Below the pieces are notes generated by a model. The model had not been told where the DNA came from. It ran no database searches and was given only the letters and a program-made list of their open reading frames with translations. A DNA stretch of 64,000 nucleotides. Source: Palaemon carinicauda. Its lineage: Eukaryota > Arthropoda > Malacostraca > Decapoda > Palaemonidae. A program made the translations under genes and the position numbers. How positions within the stretch are numbered: the stretch's first letter is position 1; every line of letters starts with the position of its first letter. Below are positions 30,136 to 40,916 of the stretch, piece by piece. The stretch lies in assembly GCF_036898095.1 (NCBI RefSeq), contig NC_090751.1, positions 75,358,680 through 75,422,679 on the forward strand. Reading direction: 5' to 3'.

Positions 30136-32750
30136 TCTTAGCTGCCGGAGCCGGTTTCGATGGCCTAGTCTGACAAGGCTGTATGATGAGGCGCTGCAGG
30201 CCTGCAGGGTCTGGAAGTAAGCGCCTTTGGAGGAGTGAATCGAGATTCGACTTCCTCCACACACCAGCTGTCCATTCCCCCGTTCTTGGGTTCAAACAAG
30301 CTCTTCCCAAGGTTGGAAGAGTGTCTGAGTTTGCCGACATCCACGGGTGGGACTTCCGAGAGGAACCTCTCGGTCACTGCATCTCGATGTTTCAAAATCG
30401 AGTTTGCCAGTAAGTTCGAAACTTGGCGACGGAAAACAATGGTGCTTGTGCCCGAGAGAAAGAAAGTTCCCATGATCTTCCTGGAGCTTCCTTGTACAAA
30501 TCCTCAGGTCGCAATCGGAGAGGGAAATACCTGGTAAGCCCCTTCCACGGAATGGTGAAGAGGACGGGCTAGACCAGTCACCCCCTGCCGGGCGGAGAAT
30601 TTCTCGAGAGAAAACTCCCTGGTAAGCCCCTTCCAGGGAATGGTGGAGAGGAAGGGCTAAACCAGGTTCTGAAAAGAAGGAGAAGAATGTTGCCCAGACC
30701 TCCCTGAAGATTCTTCCTGCTCTCGCACGTGCCATGCTCTGCCTTACGGGGTGAAGATCGTGATCTGGAAGTACGTGCTCCAGAAGACTCGGCAGGTTGC
30801 CCGTGTTGCGAAAACCCAACGGGAATCACGGTTGAAATCGCCCTGGCGCTTGCGCGATGATAAATCGTTGGTTCGCGCGTGGGCGAACGTAGGCGAACGT
30901 GGGCGCAATCGAAAGTGAGTGAGGGAGCGCAGGTAGGGGCGAGCGCTGGCGGTCGGAATCCGATGGTGCGTAGGCGAGCGATGGAAAACTGTTCGTTCGC
31001 GAGCGGACGAAAGGGCAAGCGCAGGTGGCCGGGAGACCGGTGGCGCGTAGGCAGGCGATGGCACGTCTTGGCGAGCGATAGCCCGTAGGCGGGTGTAGGC
31101 GCGTTGGCGAGCGGTGGCGTGCAGGTGAAGAATCGCGCGGGCGCGTAAGAGACTAGAGAAGATCGTCGGCGTGGAGATGAAGGAAATCTTCTTGCCTGCG
31201 CCCAGATCTGGTAAATTGTGGGCGTGAGGGCGAACGTTGGCGCGCATCGCGCACGTCAGGAAAGAGCGCAAATTTGAGCGCTGGCGAACAGAGAAGGAAC
31301 AATCTCCTTGCCTGCGCCCAGATCCGGAAATCGTGGGCGCGAGAGCAACGTTGGCGCGCATTTGCGCACATCAGGAGGCGTGTAGGTGCATCAGGAAGGG
31401 GAGCGCCAATGCGCGCTGGCAAGCAGGCGATAGTGGGCGCCCATAGCGTGTAGTAGGTAAGAGCACGCAGATGTGCACTGGCGAGCTGAAGAGAGCTGGC
31501 GCAAAGAAAGTCTCAGAAGCACAGGTGAGCGCTGGCGCGCAGAAGATCTACGGCGGGACTCGACTACAGGAGATCGTGGTCCACAGCAGGCGAGCGCTAG
31601 AGCGCTAAGAGATCGTTGGCGCGCAGGTAAAACCTGGCACTTAAGGGACTTACCCACACCGTGGAGTAAGCCCCTTAGCCCCGAAGGGACCGGTGCCCAT
31701 TGGAAACGAGGTGCGTTGGCGCCCACTGCGCATCTGCGTCCAGGAACGGAGATGAAGACTAAAAGGTCTGGCAGGAGTCGGAGATTGCGAACAATCTTCC
31801 GAGGGGTAGAGAAGCAGCTGCAACGGTCGGTACTCGTCGAGGAGGGTCCTCTGCGGAGAACGTCGAATGAAGGGAAGACGACCTCGGACAGGCGCAACAC
31901 CCTTCGACCTCCGAAGAGGAATCTCTGATAGTGAACTCCCCCAAAGGGAAGAGACACTGGCAGGAGACCGTTGGCATCAGCTGTCCCCGAAGGGAGCTGA
32001 GCCCTCAGCAACAACAGCAGGAGGAGTCTCTGTGGTGAACTCCCCCCTTCAGGAGAGAAGCACTCGCAGGAGAGACCGTAGAGCTCAACTGCCCCCCGAA
32101 GGGGACTGAGCCTTCAGCAACAACTGCAGAAGGAGACCTCCGAAAAGGAGTCTCTGTGGTGAACCCCCCCCCCCCCCAGGGGAGAAGCACTCACAGGAGA
32201 CCGTAGGGCTCAGCTGCCCCCCGAAGGAGACTGAGCCTTCAGCAACAACAGCAGACGGAGTCCTCCGAAGAGGAGTCTCTATGAGTGTCCTCCCTCGCGA
32301 ACGAGAGAGGAACACTTCGTAGAAGAGACTGAAGAAGGGGCCCATAGGGCCAAAGGGTCAGCAAATGACCTAAAAAGAGCCATCCTCCAAAGAGGGGTTC
32401 CTGCAGCTGCTCAGCCCCTTGAGTGTAGCTGCAGGTGCCACCGCTAAGCACCAAGAGCATAGTCGCACGAATTCCGAGGTCCGAGCTTGCAACTGCTCAG
32501 CCCCTTGAGCAAAGCTACAAAAGCGGTCGCTCAGCGCCAAGAGCATAACCGCCGGAGGACCAAGAACAAAATAAAGGTAAGAAAAGTTCCCCCCAAAGGG
32601 AAAAAACTCAAACCTGGGCAGGGAACCTTCCCTCGGAAGGGAAGATACCCACCCAAGGAGGCGAACCTCCTGAGAGTTCTAAGATGAACTGAAGAGCTGT
32701 CAGTAGTCACGGGAGAACTTCCAGGAGACGGAGACACGCCCCTAACGAAA
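30065..32750 (-). pseudogene. gag: DIRS-A3 gag, strongly eroded
   Basis: The C-terminal globular part is recognisable (30473-30165: FRRQVSNLLANSILKHRDAV, ERFLSEVPPVDVGKLRHS), matching VLKRRDAVTKRFHPKVPAVD in A2. The repeat tract lies at 30850-31620 and the conserved ggacttacccacaccgtgga block at 31646. Upstream (31900-32300) a unit of about 124 bases is repeated. I could not find the N-terminal Cys module, so that end is lost or lies in the unassigned DNA up to 33440. Confidence 0.65.
31905..32290. repeat. Tandem repeat, unit about 120 bases, in A3 gag
   Basis: Three imperfect units share gtctctgtggtgaac (32027 and 32151), ctgagccttcagcaacaac and tcctccgaagaggaatct-type words. C homopolymers vary between units. 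Confidence 0.75.
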
Positions 32751-33240
32751 TCCTATAGAGGAGGCAGCAACAGCAGACTCCCCAAGGCCCAACAAGACAG
32801 CTCGCTTCGTTGTCACATTATGCAAACGAAAAAATAGATCGTTAACTGTGAAAATAAAAAAGTAATTAGTTAACATTCATTCTCCCGGGAAGACTCCGAA
32901 GAGGAATCCCGAGGGAAAAAAACACAAGAATTACACAACAGGCATGTGCCCTCAACCCCACTTACACTCACGGGAAGGGGGAAGGGCGGACAGCCGTAAC
33001 AAAAACAGAATTATAACAATTATAATTAAGTAATTAAAAAAAAAAAAAGAATGTTTACTAAAGTAAGAACGAAGAAACCCCGAAGGGAAGCGTTCTACAA
33101 AAAGCTGAAAAGTTAACAAATACAATTAGATTCATAAAAATAATTGAGATAAAATGCACTGCGTAGCAACTTCTCCCGCCACGGGAAGGAAGCTACCGAG
33201 TACGTAGTAATGGTAGGACATAGTAAAGGGTGAATGACCT

Positions 33241-33317
<77 letters not shown>

Positions 33318-33483
33318 AGTCAAACTCGATCGCGACCCATGAAAATACACCGAGATGTCCTGACTGCCGGTGGGCTCCACGGTGATATCGTACACTACAC
33401 ACACGCACACGAACACTGAAAAGGAAACTTACTGATTTCTAAACTCAAATATATACATAAACATGAAAATATGTTTACATATA
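32751..33483. other. Unassigned DNA upstream of A3 gag, with a (GA)n array
   Basis: No gene seen. Contains an A12 run near 33040, a (GA)n array at 33242-33313 and, at 33430-33482, a segment (actgatttctaaactcaaat, then catgaaaatatgtttacata) that recurs at 41843-41864 plus 48376-48407. It may be leader sequence of A3 or a separate inserted piece. Confidence 0.5.
33242..33313. repeat. (GA)n microsatellite
   Basis: About 36 uninterrupted GA units. Confidence 0.97.
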
Positions 33484-33943
33484 CAGTGAGCCCTCGCTAC
33501 TTCGCGGTTCGACCATCGCGGATCACCACTTCGCGGATTTTCCGGAAATTTCGAAAATACCGCAATATATGAAGACCCCCAAATACGATACTTCGTTACC
33601 TGTAATTCCATTAATACTGTACTGTAATTAGTAATATCTGCTCTTACTGATGGTTCATTGCATTACATATGACATAATTCAGTACAGAAAGAAATAAAAC
33701 ACGAAAAGAGAATGTGATCATACGATAATTCAGTATATAGTACGTAGTAAAATTAAATCGAACATGAAACGCAAATCAGATGCAGTCATACCGTATTAGA
33801 ATGGTGTAAGGCTGCTGATGGCTACTACTGTACTACAAATGTAATGGATGTGCATCTTTTCCATGAATCTTTTGTAAGTATACATACGTAGTACTGCATC
33901 CAATAATTTTCTTTGTTGCAAAAATCACATCTCGAATAAGCGT

Positions 33944-33948
<5 letters not shown>

Positions 33949-34029
<81 letters not shown>
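33949..34029. repeat. (GA)n array, left flank of CR1-1
   Basis: About 40 GA units after cgtaaaaa. Tig-3 has the same flanks (acgcttacagtattcg and acgtacgctattttacg) around a single array at 58474-58514, so this array was one with 38624-38691 before CR1-1 arrived. Confidence 0.95.
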
Positions 34030-34031
<2 letters not shown>

Positions 34032-34079
34032 TTACCTTATTTTTTTTTTTTTCTTTTTGTTTGGGTTCCCCCAGGTCCC

Positions 34080-35724
34080 TCAGTGTGAGGCACCTCGTAT
34101 ATCCACCAGAGAATTGCTAATGCATCTTCCGGTGTATTTTGCATCTTCCAGTCTTGGATGGTCTGGGATGCATCTTAGGTATTTATCGAGCTGATTCTTA
34201 AACACATCTACGCTCACTCCTGATATGTTTCTTAGATGAGCTGGCAGCACATTAAATAGTCGCTGCATTATCGATGCTGGTGCGTAGTGGATTAATGTCC
34301 TGTGCGCCTTTCTCAGTTTACCTGGAATGCTTTTTGGCACTATTAATCTACCTCGGCTTGCTCTTTCTGATATTTTAAGCTCCATGATGTTTTCAGCAAT
34401 TCCTTCTATTTGCTTCCATGCTTGTATTATCATGTAGCGTTCTCTTCTCCTTTCTAGACTGTATAGTTTTAAAAATTGCAGTCTTTCCCAGTAGTCAAGG
34501 TCCTTAACTTCTTCTATTCTAGCAGTATAGGACCTTTGTACACTCTCTATTTGCGCAATATCCTTTTGGTAGTGTGGGTACCATATCACATTGCAGTACT
34601 CGAGTGTACTACGCACATAAGTTTTGTAAAGCATAATCATGTGTTCAGCTTTTCTTGTTTTAAAGTGTCTGAATAACATTCCCATTTTTGCTTTACATTT
34701 AGCCAACAGTGTTGCTATTTGGTCGTTGCATAACATATTCCTATTTAAAATTACACCAAGGTCTTTAATTGCTTCCTTGTTTGTGATTGTCTCATTATTA
34801 GGTCCCTTGTATGCATACACCATTCCTTCTCTGTTTCCATAATTTATTGATTCAAATTTATCGGAGTTAAATACCATCCTATTTATCTCCGCCCATTCAT
34901 ATATTTTGTTTAGATCTCTTTGTAGTGAGTTCCTATCTTCATCACAAGTAATTTCTCTACTTATTCTTGTATCATCGGCGAAACTTCTCACTACTGAGTT
35001 TTCAACATCACAGTCTATGTCTGAGATCATAATAACAAATAGCAGTGCAGCTAATACCGTACCTTGGGGCACACCAGATATTACCTGGGCTTCATCTGAT
35101 TTCTCGTCATTTGCAACCACTATCTGTTTTCTGTTTTGCAGGAATTCTTTTACCCATTTTCCTATCTTTCCCACAATATTATGCTTTCTCATTTTTTTCT
35201 CCAATATGTTATGGTCTACCTTGTCAAAGGCTTTTGCAAAATCTAGATAGATCACATCTGTGTCTTTTTCATTTATCATATTATTGTATATGTTTTCATA
35301 GTGTGCTATCAGTTGGGTCTGTGTACTTTTTCCAGGTACGAAACCGTGTTGACCCATATTAAACAAATTATTTTTGATCAAATGGTTCATTATTTTCTTT
35401 TTTATTACCCTCTCATACACTTTCATAATATGTGATGTTAGACTAACAGGTCTATAATTGCTTGCCTCTAGTCTTGATCCACTTTTGAAGATAGGGGTTA
35501 TATAAGCTAATTTATGTTTAACATATATCTCGCTCATATCTACACTCTGTCTTAGCAGTATTGCAAGCGGCTTCGCGATAGTGTTTGCAGTTTTTTTTTA
35601 ACAAAATCGCTGGAACTCCATCTGGTCCGGCTGCCGATCCATTTTTAATTTCGTTTATAGCCGTGACAATATCTGCTTCATTAATATCTATATCCGTTAG
35701 ATATTCGACATTTTCTTCTCTCAT
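34080..35724 (-). pseudogene. CR1-1 reverse transcriptase
   Basis: A frame of 485 codons (35537-34080) holds almost the whole RT and thumb: LAYITPIFKSGSRLEASNYR, YLDFAKAFDKVDH, SGVPQGTVLAALLF, SFADDTRIS (active site intact), MVFNSDKFE, DLGVILN. The segment just upstream (NEIKNGSAAGPDGVPAILLK) is in another frame; the shift falls at a run of nine A on the coding strand (T9 at 35591-35599 on the plus strand), so a single indel separates it from the endonuclease part. The C-terminal tail (RRRERYMIIQAWKQIEGIA) is typical of CR1/L2-type elements. No RNase H. Confidence 0.87.
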
Positions 35725-37130
35725 TTCTGTTTCATTATTCTCATTCGCAATTCTTGGCGTGAACTCTTATATTTTTCTGCTAATATGTTGCATATTTCCT
35801 TTTTTTCATTCGTTAGCCGTCCTTCAATTCCTAGAGGGCCTATTTCTATTCTCCTTTTATTCATCTTTTTTGCATAGGAGTAAAGTACTTTGGGGTTTCT
35901 TTTTATATTTTGAAGTGTCCTTTCTTCTAAGTCCCTTTTTTCATTTTCTTTCGACTGTATAATCTTTTGTTCTGCATTTTCCATCTTACATTTTATTTTC
36001 CTCATTTTCCACACATTTTTTTCTTTAGCAAGATTTTTCTTCCACTTTCTAATTTTCTGAAGTAAGATCCTTCTGTCTCTTGGTATGCACATCTTTTGTT
36101 TATTGTTATTTTTCGGTACATATTTTTCAACAATTTTCTCCAGTATTTTGTACAGTATGTCCGTATTTACCTGTATATTATCACTTATAAATACATTTTT
36201 CCATTCTTTATTAAGTTCTTCATTTATTTCTGACCATTTTATATTCTTACTGTAAAAGTTATATTTTCCATATCCTTCCCAAAGTTTTGTGCTTTTATTA
36301 ATTCTGTGATCACTTGCTTTGGAATGAACTATAAATTCTATGACATTGTGGTCTGAAATTCCCGTGTTATACACTATTATTTCTTTAACATAATTCACCT
36401 CATTCACAAATACTAGATCTAGGACATTTTCCTTTCTTGTTGGAATGTGGTTTATTTGTTGCATATTATGTTCTAATAGCATATCTTGAAGCTTTTCAAA
36501 TTGCCTCTTATCTTCTGCGCTACTATTACTCTCTTTTTTATATGTATATATACAACCACTTTCTTCTATCCGTTCTTTCCAATCCACGAAAGGAAAGTTA
36601 AAATCTCCGGATAGGAGTATATTCCAGTCTTAATGGTTTCTACATATATCATCTATTTTTTCTATTATTATGTCAAACTCCTTAGTATTTGGGGGTCTGT
36701 AAACTACAATACAGTATTCACTAGTTTTTCAAATTCAAATTCTACCGCAATCAATTCACATTCTGTGTTGCTGTATTTTTCACAGACTTTTCCTTGATTT
36801 ATGTCTCTTCCATATATTGCGGTTCCCCCTTGATTCCAATTTTTTCTGTCTGATCTATAAGTTTGGAAACCCTTTATCTGTCATCACTGCCAGTCTCTTG
36901 GGAATACCATGTTTCACTTATATTTAATATATCTATTTTTTCAATTTGGGTTAGTTCTTCTAGGAACTCTATTTTCCTTTTAGAGTTACTCGTGACTAAA
37001 CCCTGTGCATTCATCACTATTATGGTTTGTGTTTCATTTCCATTATTTAATATTGGTAATAATATGGATTCTCCCATGCTTCCTTCCTGTTCTGATATGA
37101 TGTTCTTTTCTTCATTTCTCGGAATTCTGC
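35721..37130 (-). pseudogene. CR1-1 AP endonuclease region
   Basis: The N-terminal part (37077-36874) has MNAQGLVTSNSKRK and ISETWYS, corresponding to the Asn and Glu metal-site motifs. The C-terminal part (36587-35721) has DLVFVNE and GISDHNVIEF, the SDH motif. The middle (36600-36870) is frameshifted. After the endonuclease comes a Lys/Glu-rich linker running to the RT. Family role: nicking target DNA to prime reverse transcription. Confidence 0.8.
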
Positions 37131-37261
37131 CATTAAAAAATCCAACTTTTCCATAATATTTGTTCTTTCGCCTTCATACTTATTTTTGTGTGTAAACCTG
37201 CAATTATCCCCATATCTGCACCAACCCCTGGCATTATATATGCATTCTTTGTAGTTGGGCT

Positions 37262-38422
37262 CTATTTGTGGAGATTTAGGTTGAAAGGCCTTTTTGGTGC
37301 ATAGTGCGGTATATACGCGGCCTGCTTTTTTGTTTCTTTTTTTGTTTCATTTTTGTTTTTCTTTTCAGTTTGCTGAGTTTTCTTACTCTCATTCATAGTT
37401 GCAGGATGCATATATTGACATTTTTTGTTGAAACTGCATCCTTTTCCTTCTTTTAGGGTTTTGCATATTTTTGGATGGAGATCTCTGCATTCGTCTCCAT
37501 ATCCGTCTAAATACGCACATTTACCATATATTTCATAATTATGGCATATCTTTGGATGCTTGTAGTAGCATCTTTCGCCAAATTTGCAATTCCCTCTTTC
37601 CAGCCTATTACAGACTATATCTTTCTTTTCTTTTTTTTCTTGTTCTTGCTCTTCCCTAAAAGTATGTAGGTCCGGGTAGAGTCTCTTGGGTCTATTATTT
37701 GTTTCCATCTGATAATTTATTTCTTCATAAGTATGTTGTTGGATGGCATCATAAGTTATATCAATGATTTCTTCTGCATCCTTACACATATCCTGTTCAT
37801 TTTTCTCTTCTTCTTCTTCTTCTTCTTCTTCTTCTTCTTCTTCTTCTTCTTCTTCTTCTTCTTCAACTAATTGCAGCTTTAGTCTCGACTTAATTATATT
37901 TTCTATCCAGACTAAGCATGTTGAGCAGAATACCTTTGTGTCTCTATTTTTTATTTTTTGCTGTATTTCAGCACATGTGGGGTGTGTTGGAACATTACAG
38001 GCATTACATTTTCTAATCAGTTGTTGAGGATTATTAATGGAATACCATATCTTACATGTATTACACCATTTTGGCATTCTTTTTCCCAATGCATCAATCA
38101 GCATATTCACCATATTGGACTTGTTATTGTTCTTTGATGGAATGTGTTGACTGATGTAGACTTTCTTTATAAGTCTCTTTAACACTTGGATTTTCTTTGG
38201 AATTTCTTCAATTATTTTACTGATGTTTTCCGCAGATTTGTTCCAGTCTATTGGATCATATTGTTTCAATATGTCTGCGAATATTTTTCCGTCACACTGT
38301 TTGGAGTTGTTAGTGACATCTGTTGTCAATCGGTCGAGCTCCTGTTTCGCCAACTCATGAAATTTGCCTTTGCTGACTCCAGCGATATCTCTCCACGAGT
38401 TGCCTGTGTTATACAATGCCAT
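37262..38422 (-). CDS. CR1-1 ORF1 protein with PHD-like and CCCH zinc-finger motifs
   Basis: An uninterrupted 386-codon frame, the best-preserved LINE gene here. Residues about 120-175 form a PHD/RING-like Cys-His cluster (CNTCKIWY, CNACNVPTHPTC, CSTCLVW). Residues about 190-210 are a run of some 20 Glu encoded by a CTT array. Residues 275-345 hold three CCCH-type fingers (CNRLERGNCKFGERCYYKHP, then CHNYEIYGKCAYLDGYGDEC, then CKTLKEGKGCSFNKKCQYMH). The C-terminus is Lys/Thr-rich. CCCH fingers usually bind RNA, so a role in binding the LINE RNA is likely, by inference. The start at 38422 is the first ATG of the frame. Confidence 0.82.
   Translation of the reverse strand: MALYNTGNSWRDIAGVSKGKFHELAKQELDRLTTDVTNNSKQCDGKIFADILKQYDPIDWNKSAENISKIIEEIPKKIQVLKRLIKKVYISQHIPSKNNNKSNMVNMLIDALGKRMPKWCNTCKIWYSINNPQQLIRKCNACNVPTHPTCAEIQQKIKNRDTKVFCSTCLVWIENIIKSRLKLQLVEEEEEEEEEEEEEEEEEEEEKNEQDMCKDAEEIIDITYDAIQQHTYEEINYQMETNNRPKRLYPDLHTFREEQEQEKKEKKDIVCNRLERGNCKFGERCYYKHPKICHNYEIYGKCAYLDGYGDECRDLHPKICKTLKEGKGCSFNKKCQYMHPATMNESKKTQQTEKKNKNETKKETKKQAAYIPHYAPKRPFNLNLHK
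37806..37864. repeat. (CTT)n microsatellite coding poly-Glu in CR1-1 ORF1
   Basis: About 19-20 uninterrupted CTT units, in frame as GAA/GAG codons on the minus strand. Confidence 0.95.
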
Positions 38423-38619
38423 CTTGATCAGATTTTTATTAATTCACAAGATAACTATCCTATGCCGACGATTTATCTCACTTTTCTGCCCTCAAACTAA
38501 TCACCGACTATTCACGAAAACTTGTAGCTATATTTCACTCGATAGCCTTTTTGTTATCCGCGTTAAATCAGGATATTTTTAGGGACGCACAAGTGTTCAC
38601 TTCACCGGCACACAAATAC

Positions 38620-38623
<4 letters not shown>

Positions 38624-38691
<68 letters not shown>
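38624..38691. repeat. (GA)n array, right flank of CR1-1
   Basis: 34 GA units followed by Tig-2 sequence (agaagcgtaaaatagcgtac) that matches Tig-3 next to its own CT array. Confidence 0.95.
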
Positions 38692-38694
<3 letters not shown>

Positions 38695-39034
38695 TACAAC
38701 AAAAGAAGCGTAAAATAGCGTACGTAAAGAAAGCTGTACTGTATACGTAAAGTACCTTGTACTTTGAATTGGTAACTACTACGTAGCATATAAGACGGAT
38801 TGTGATTGGTTCAAGCGCTGATAGATAACGAATCAGAACCCAAGTTTAGTAATCTAGCCTGTGATTGGTGTTTTGACCGCTTCTCCAACCCGCAGCATCT
38901 TTTCGCGGCCACTTCGTTTGCCGCTCTCTCACCGTGTAGATGCTGCTACGTTATGGTGAACTTTAATCTGTGCTGTGCGTGACTGTTTTAAGTTGAACTT
39001 TTTGTTGAACTTTCTGTTTAACCCCTACTGTACA
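38692..39034 (+). promoter_or_regulatory. Tig-2 leader upstream of the transposase
   Basis: About 340 bases between the GA array and the transposase ATG. Conserved with Tig-3 (58006-58260), for example gattggttcaagcgctgata and ttgaactttttgttgaactt. The promoter is presumably here; I see no motif firm enough to mark. Confidence 0.4.
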
Positions 39035-40916
39035 ATGCCTCCCAAGCATTCTGCTTCTGCTAAGGCTGGTAGTGAGCCTAAACGCCACCGAAAGATGATG
39101 ACGATTGCTGAGAAGGTGACGCTTCTCGATATGTTAAAAGAAGGCAGAAAATACGCAGCCACAGCCCGCCATTTTGGAGTGAATGAATCCACCATTCACT
39201 ACATCAAGAAGGAAGAGGCGGACATTAGAAAGACGGCTACCATCACCTTTAGCAGATCAGCGAAGCGAGTCGTTACCACGCGTAATAAAACGATCGTACG
39301 CATGGAAGGTGCTTTAGCAGTGTGGATTGCCGACTGCCGGAAGAAGAACATAGCCTTGGATACGAACACCATCCGAACCAAGGCTTTGAGCTTGTATGAG
39401 AATTTTGCGGCAAAGGAACCTCAAGACGACGATGGCGACCATGCTGAAGAAGATGATGATGATGTAGATGAACCTCGACCAGGGACATCCACTGATTCCC
39501 AGCCTCAGAAACGTTTTTCCGCCAGCAAAGGATGGTTCGCGAAGTTTCAGAAACGCTTCGCCCTGAAAAGCGTTTCCCTGCATGGCGAGGCTGCTTCCGC
39601 TGACACTGCCGCTGCTGAAACTTACGTGAACGAGACTTTCAAGAACATTATCGCTGAAGGTTGATACAAGCCGGAACAAGTGTTTAATATGGATGAGACC
39701 GGCTTGTTTTGGAAGAGAATGCCGTCGCAAACTTTCCTGTTCAAGGAAGAAGCCAAAGCCTCTGGCTTTAAAGCGTTCAAAGATCGTGTAACCCTCATGA
39801 TGTGTGGCAATGCTGCTGGATTTTTGCTAAAGCCGGGGCTTATTTACAAGTCGAAAAATCCTCGCGCTTTGAAAAATAAAAATAAGAATCTCCTTCCCGT
39901 GTACTGGATGCATAATCAAAAAGCATGGATTACGAAGATGCTGACCTCCAACTGGTTCCACCAGTGTTTTATCCCGCAAGTCAGTAAATATCTCGTAGAG
40001 AAGGGCTTGCCATTCAAGATCCTTCTCCTTATGGATAACGCTGGTGGACACGCAACTAACCTATCGCATGAGGGCATTCAGGTTGAGTTCCTGCCACCCA
40101 ACACCACGTCATTAATTCAACCGATGGACCAGGGGGTTATCAGGGCGTTCAAGGCCCTCTACACGAAGAATACCTTGGCGGACCTCGTTGCGTGTGTGGA
40201 TGCTGCCCAAGAAGATGAAGATGAAAATTTCAATTTGAAGGCGTACTGGCGGAAGTACACAATAGCCACATGCCTGCAGAACATTCAGAAGGCACTGCAA
40301 GAAATGAAACCTGCAACCGTTAATGCGAGCTGGAAGAAGTTGTGGCCCCAGATTGTTTACAATGACGAGGGATTTACACTGTCTGATATTCAACACTCTG
40401 CAATGCGCAATATCTGTGCAGTTGGCTGCGATAATTGGAAGTGACGGGTTTGGCGACATGACGACTGAAGACGTCGACGAGTTGTTGGACTGCCATTCCC
40501 AGCTGCTAACTGACGCAGACCTCGAAGACCTGACGAAATCGGCCAGTGAAGAAGACAGTGAAACGCAGGAAGAGACCCAAGAAAATGTCGAAGAAACGGG
40601 CTTAACATTAGAACGGCTTGCCAAGCTCTGCAATCATGTGAAGGAGGTGAAAGAAATGTCGCAAGAGTGGGACGAGGATATTGTTCGGTCTATGCAATTC
40701 TGCAATAAGATCGATGACATCATGACTACCTACAGGATGCTCTTCAAGCGAAAAAAGAAGCAGCGGCAGCAACTTCCGATCACAATGTTCTTCCAGCCTC
40801 GCAAAAAAGAGCCAGTTCCTCCTGCTGGTACGCCTTTGGAAGAAATTAAAGTAGTGTCCCAGGAAGAAGTTGAGGAGGTGTCCCAAGAAAAGACACCTCC
40901 GTCTGAAGAGACGTAA
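39035..40916 (+). pseudogene. Tig-2 transposase (Tigger/pogo, DDD)
   Basis: About 627 codons from ATG 39035 (MPPKHSASAKAG) to TAA 40914-40916. Domains: psq-type helix-turn-helix at residues 20-70 (KVTLLDMLKEGRKYAATARH, NESTIHYIKK), CENP-B-like helix-turn-helix at 80-175 (KGWFAKFQKRF), and the DDD catalytic core: MDETGLFWKR, LLLMDNAGGHA and PPNTTSLIQPMDQGVIRAF. An acidic C-terminal tail follows (VDELLDCHSQ, LTLERLAKLCNHV). Two lesions: TGA at 39662-39664 where Tig-3 has GGA, and one extra base near 40408 that shifts the last third. Otherwise colinear with Tig-3, so the copy is young. Family role: cut-and-paste at TA. Confidence 0.92.

Larger units (their letters stand above)
34030..38623 (-). 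mobile_element. CR1-1: CR1/L2-like non-LTR retrotransposon
   Basis: A 4.6 kb LINE on the minus strand: ORF1 with zinc-finger motifs (38422-37262), then endonuclease and reverse transcriptase (37077-34080). After the RT there is an A-rich 3' end (on the minus strand aaaaagaaaaaaaaa near 34050). GA repeats flank both ends, so the target duplication cannot be told from the array. The RT lacks RNase H, and its motifs (FADDT; GVPQGTVLAALLF) fit the CR1/L2/Daphne group; I cannot fix the clade further. Confidence 0.85.

Noticed and set aside
33237..33419. Open frame of Arg-Glu/Ser-Leu dipeptides
   Set aside because: Pure translation of a (GA)n microsatellite.
37262..38422. Host CCCH zinc-finger gene
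   Set aside because: It sits directly upstream of LINE endonuclease and RT on the same strand, between the GA arrays that bound the element.
40560..40916. Separate acidic host protein gene
   Set aside because: It is the C-terminal tail of the Tig-2 transposase after a one-base shift; Tig-3 has the same tail.
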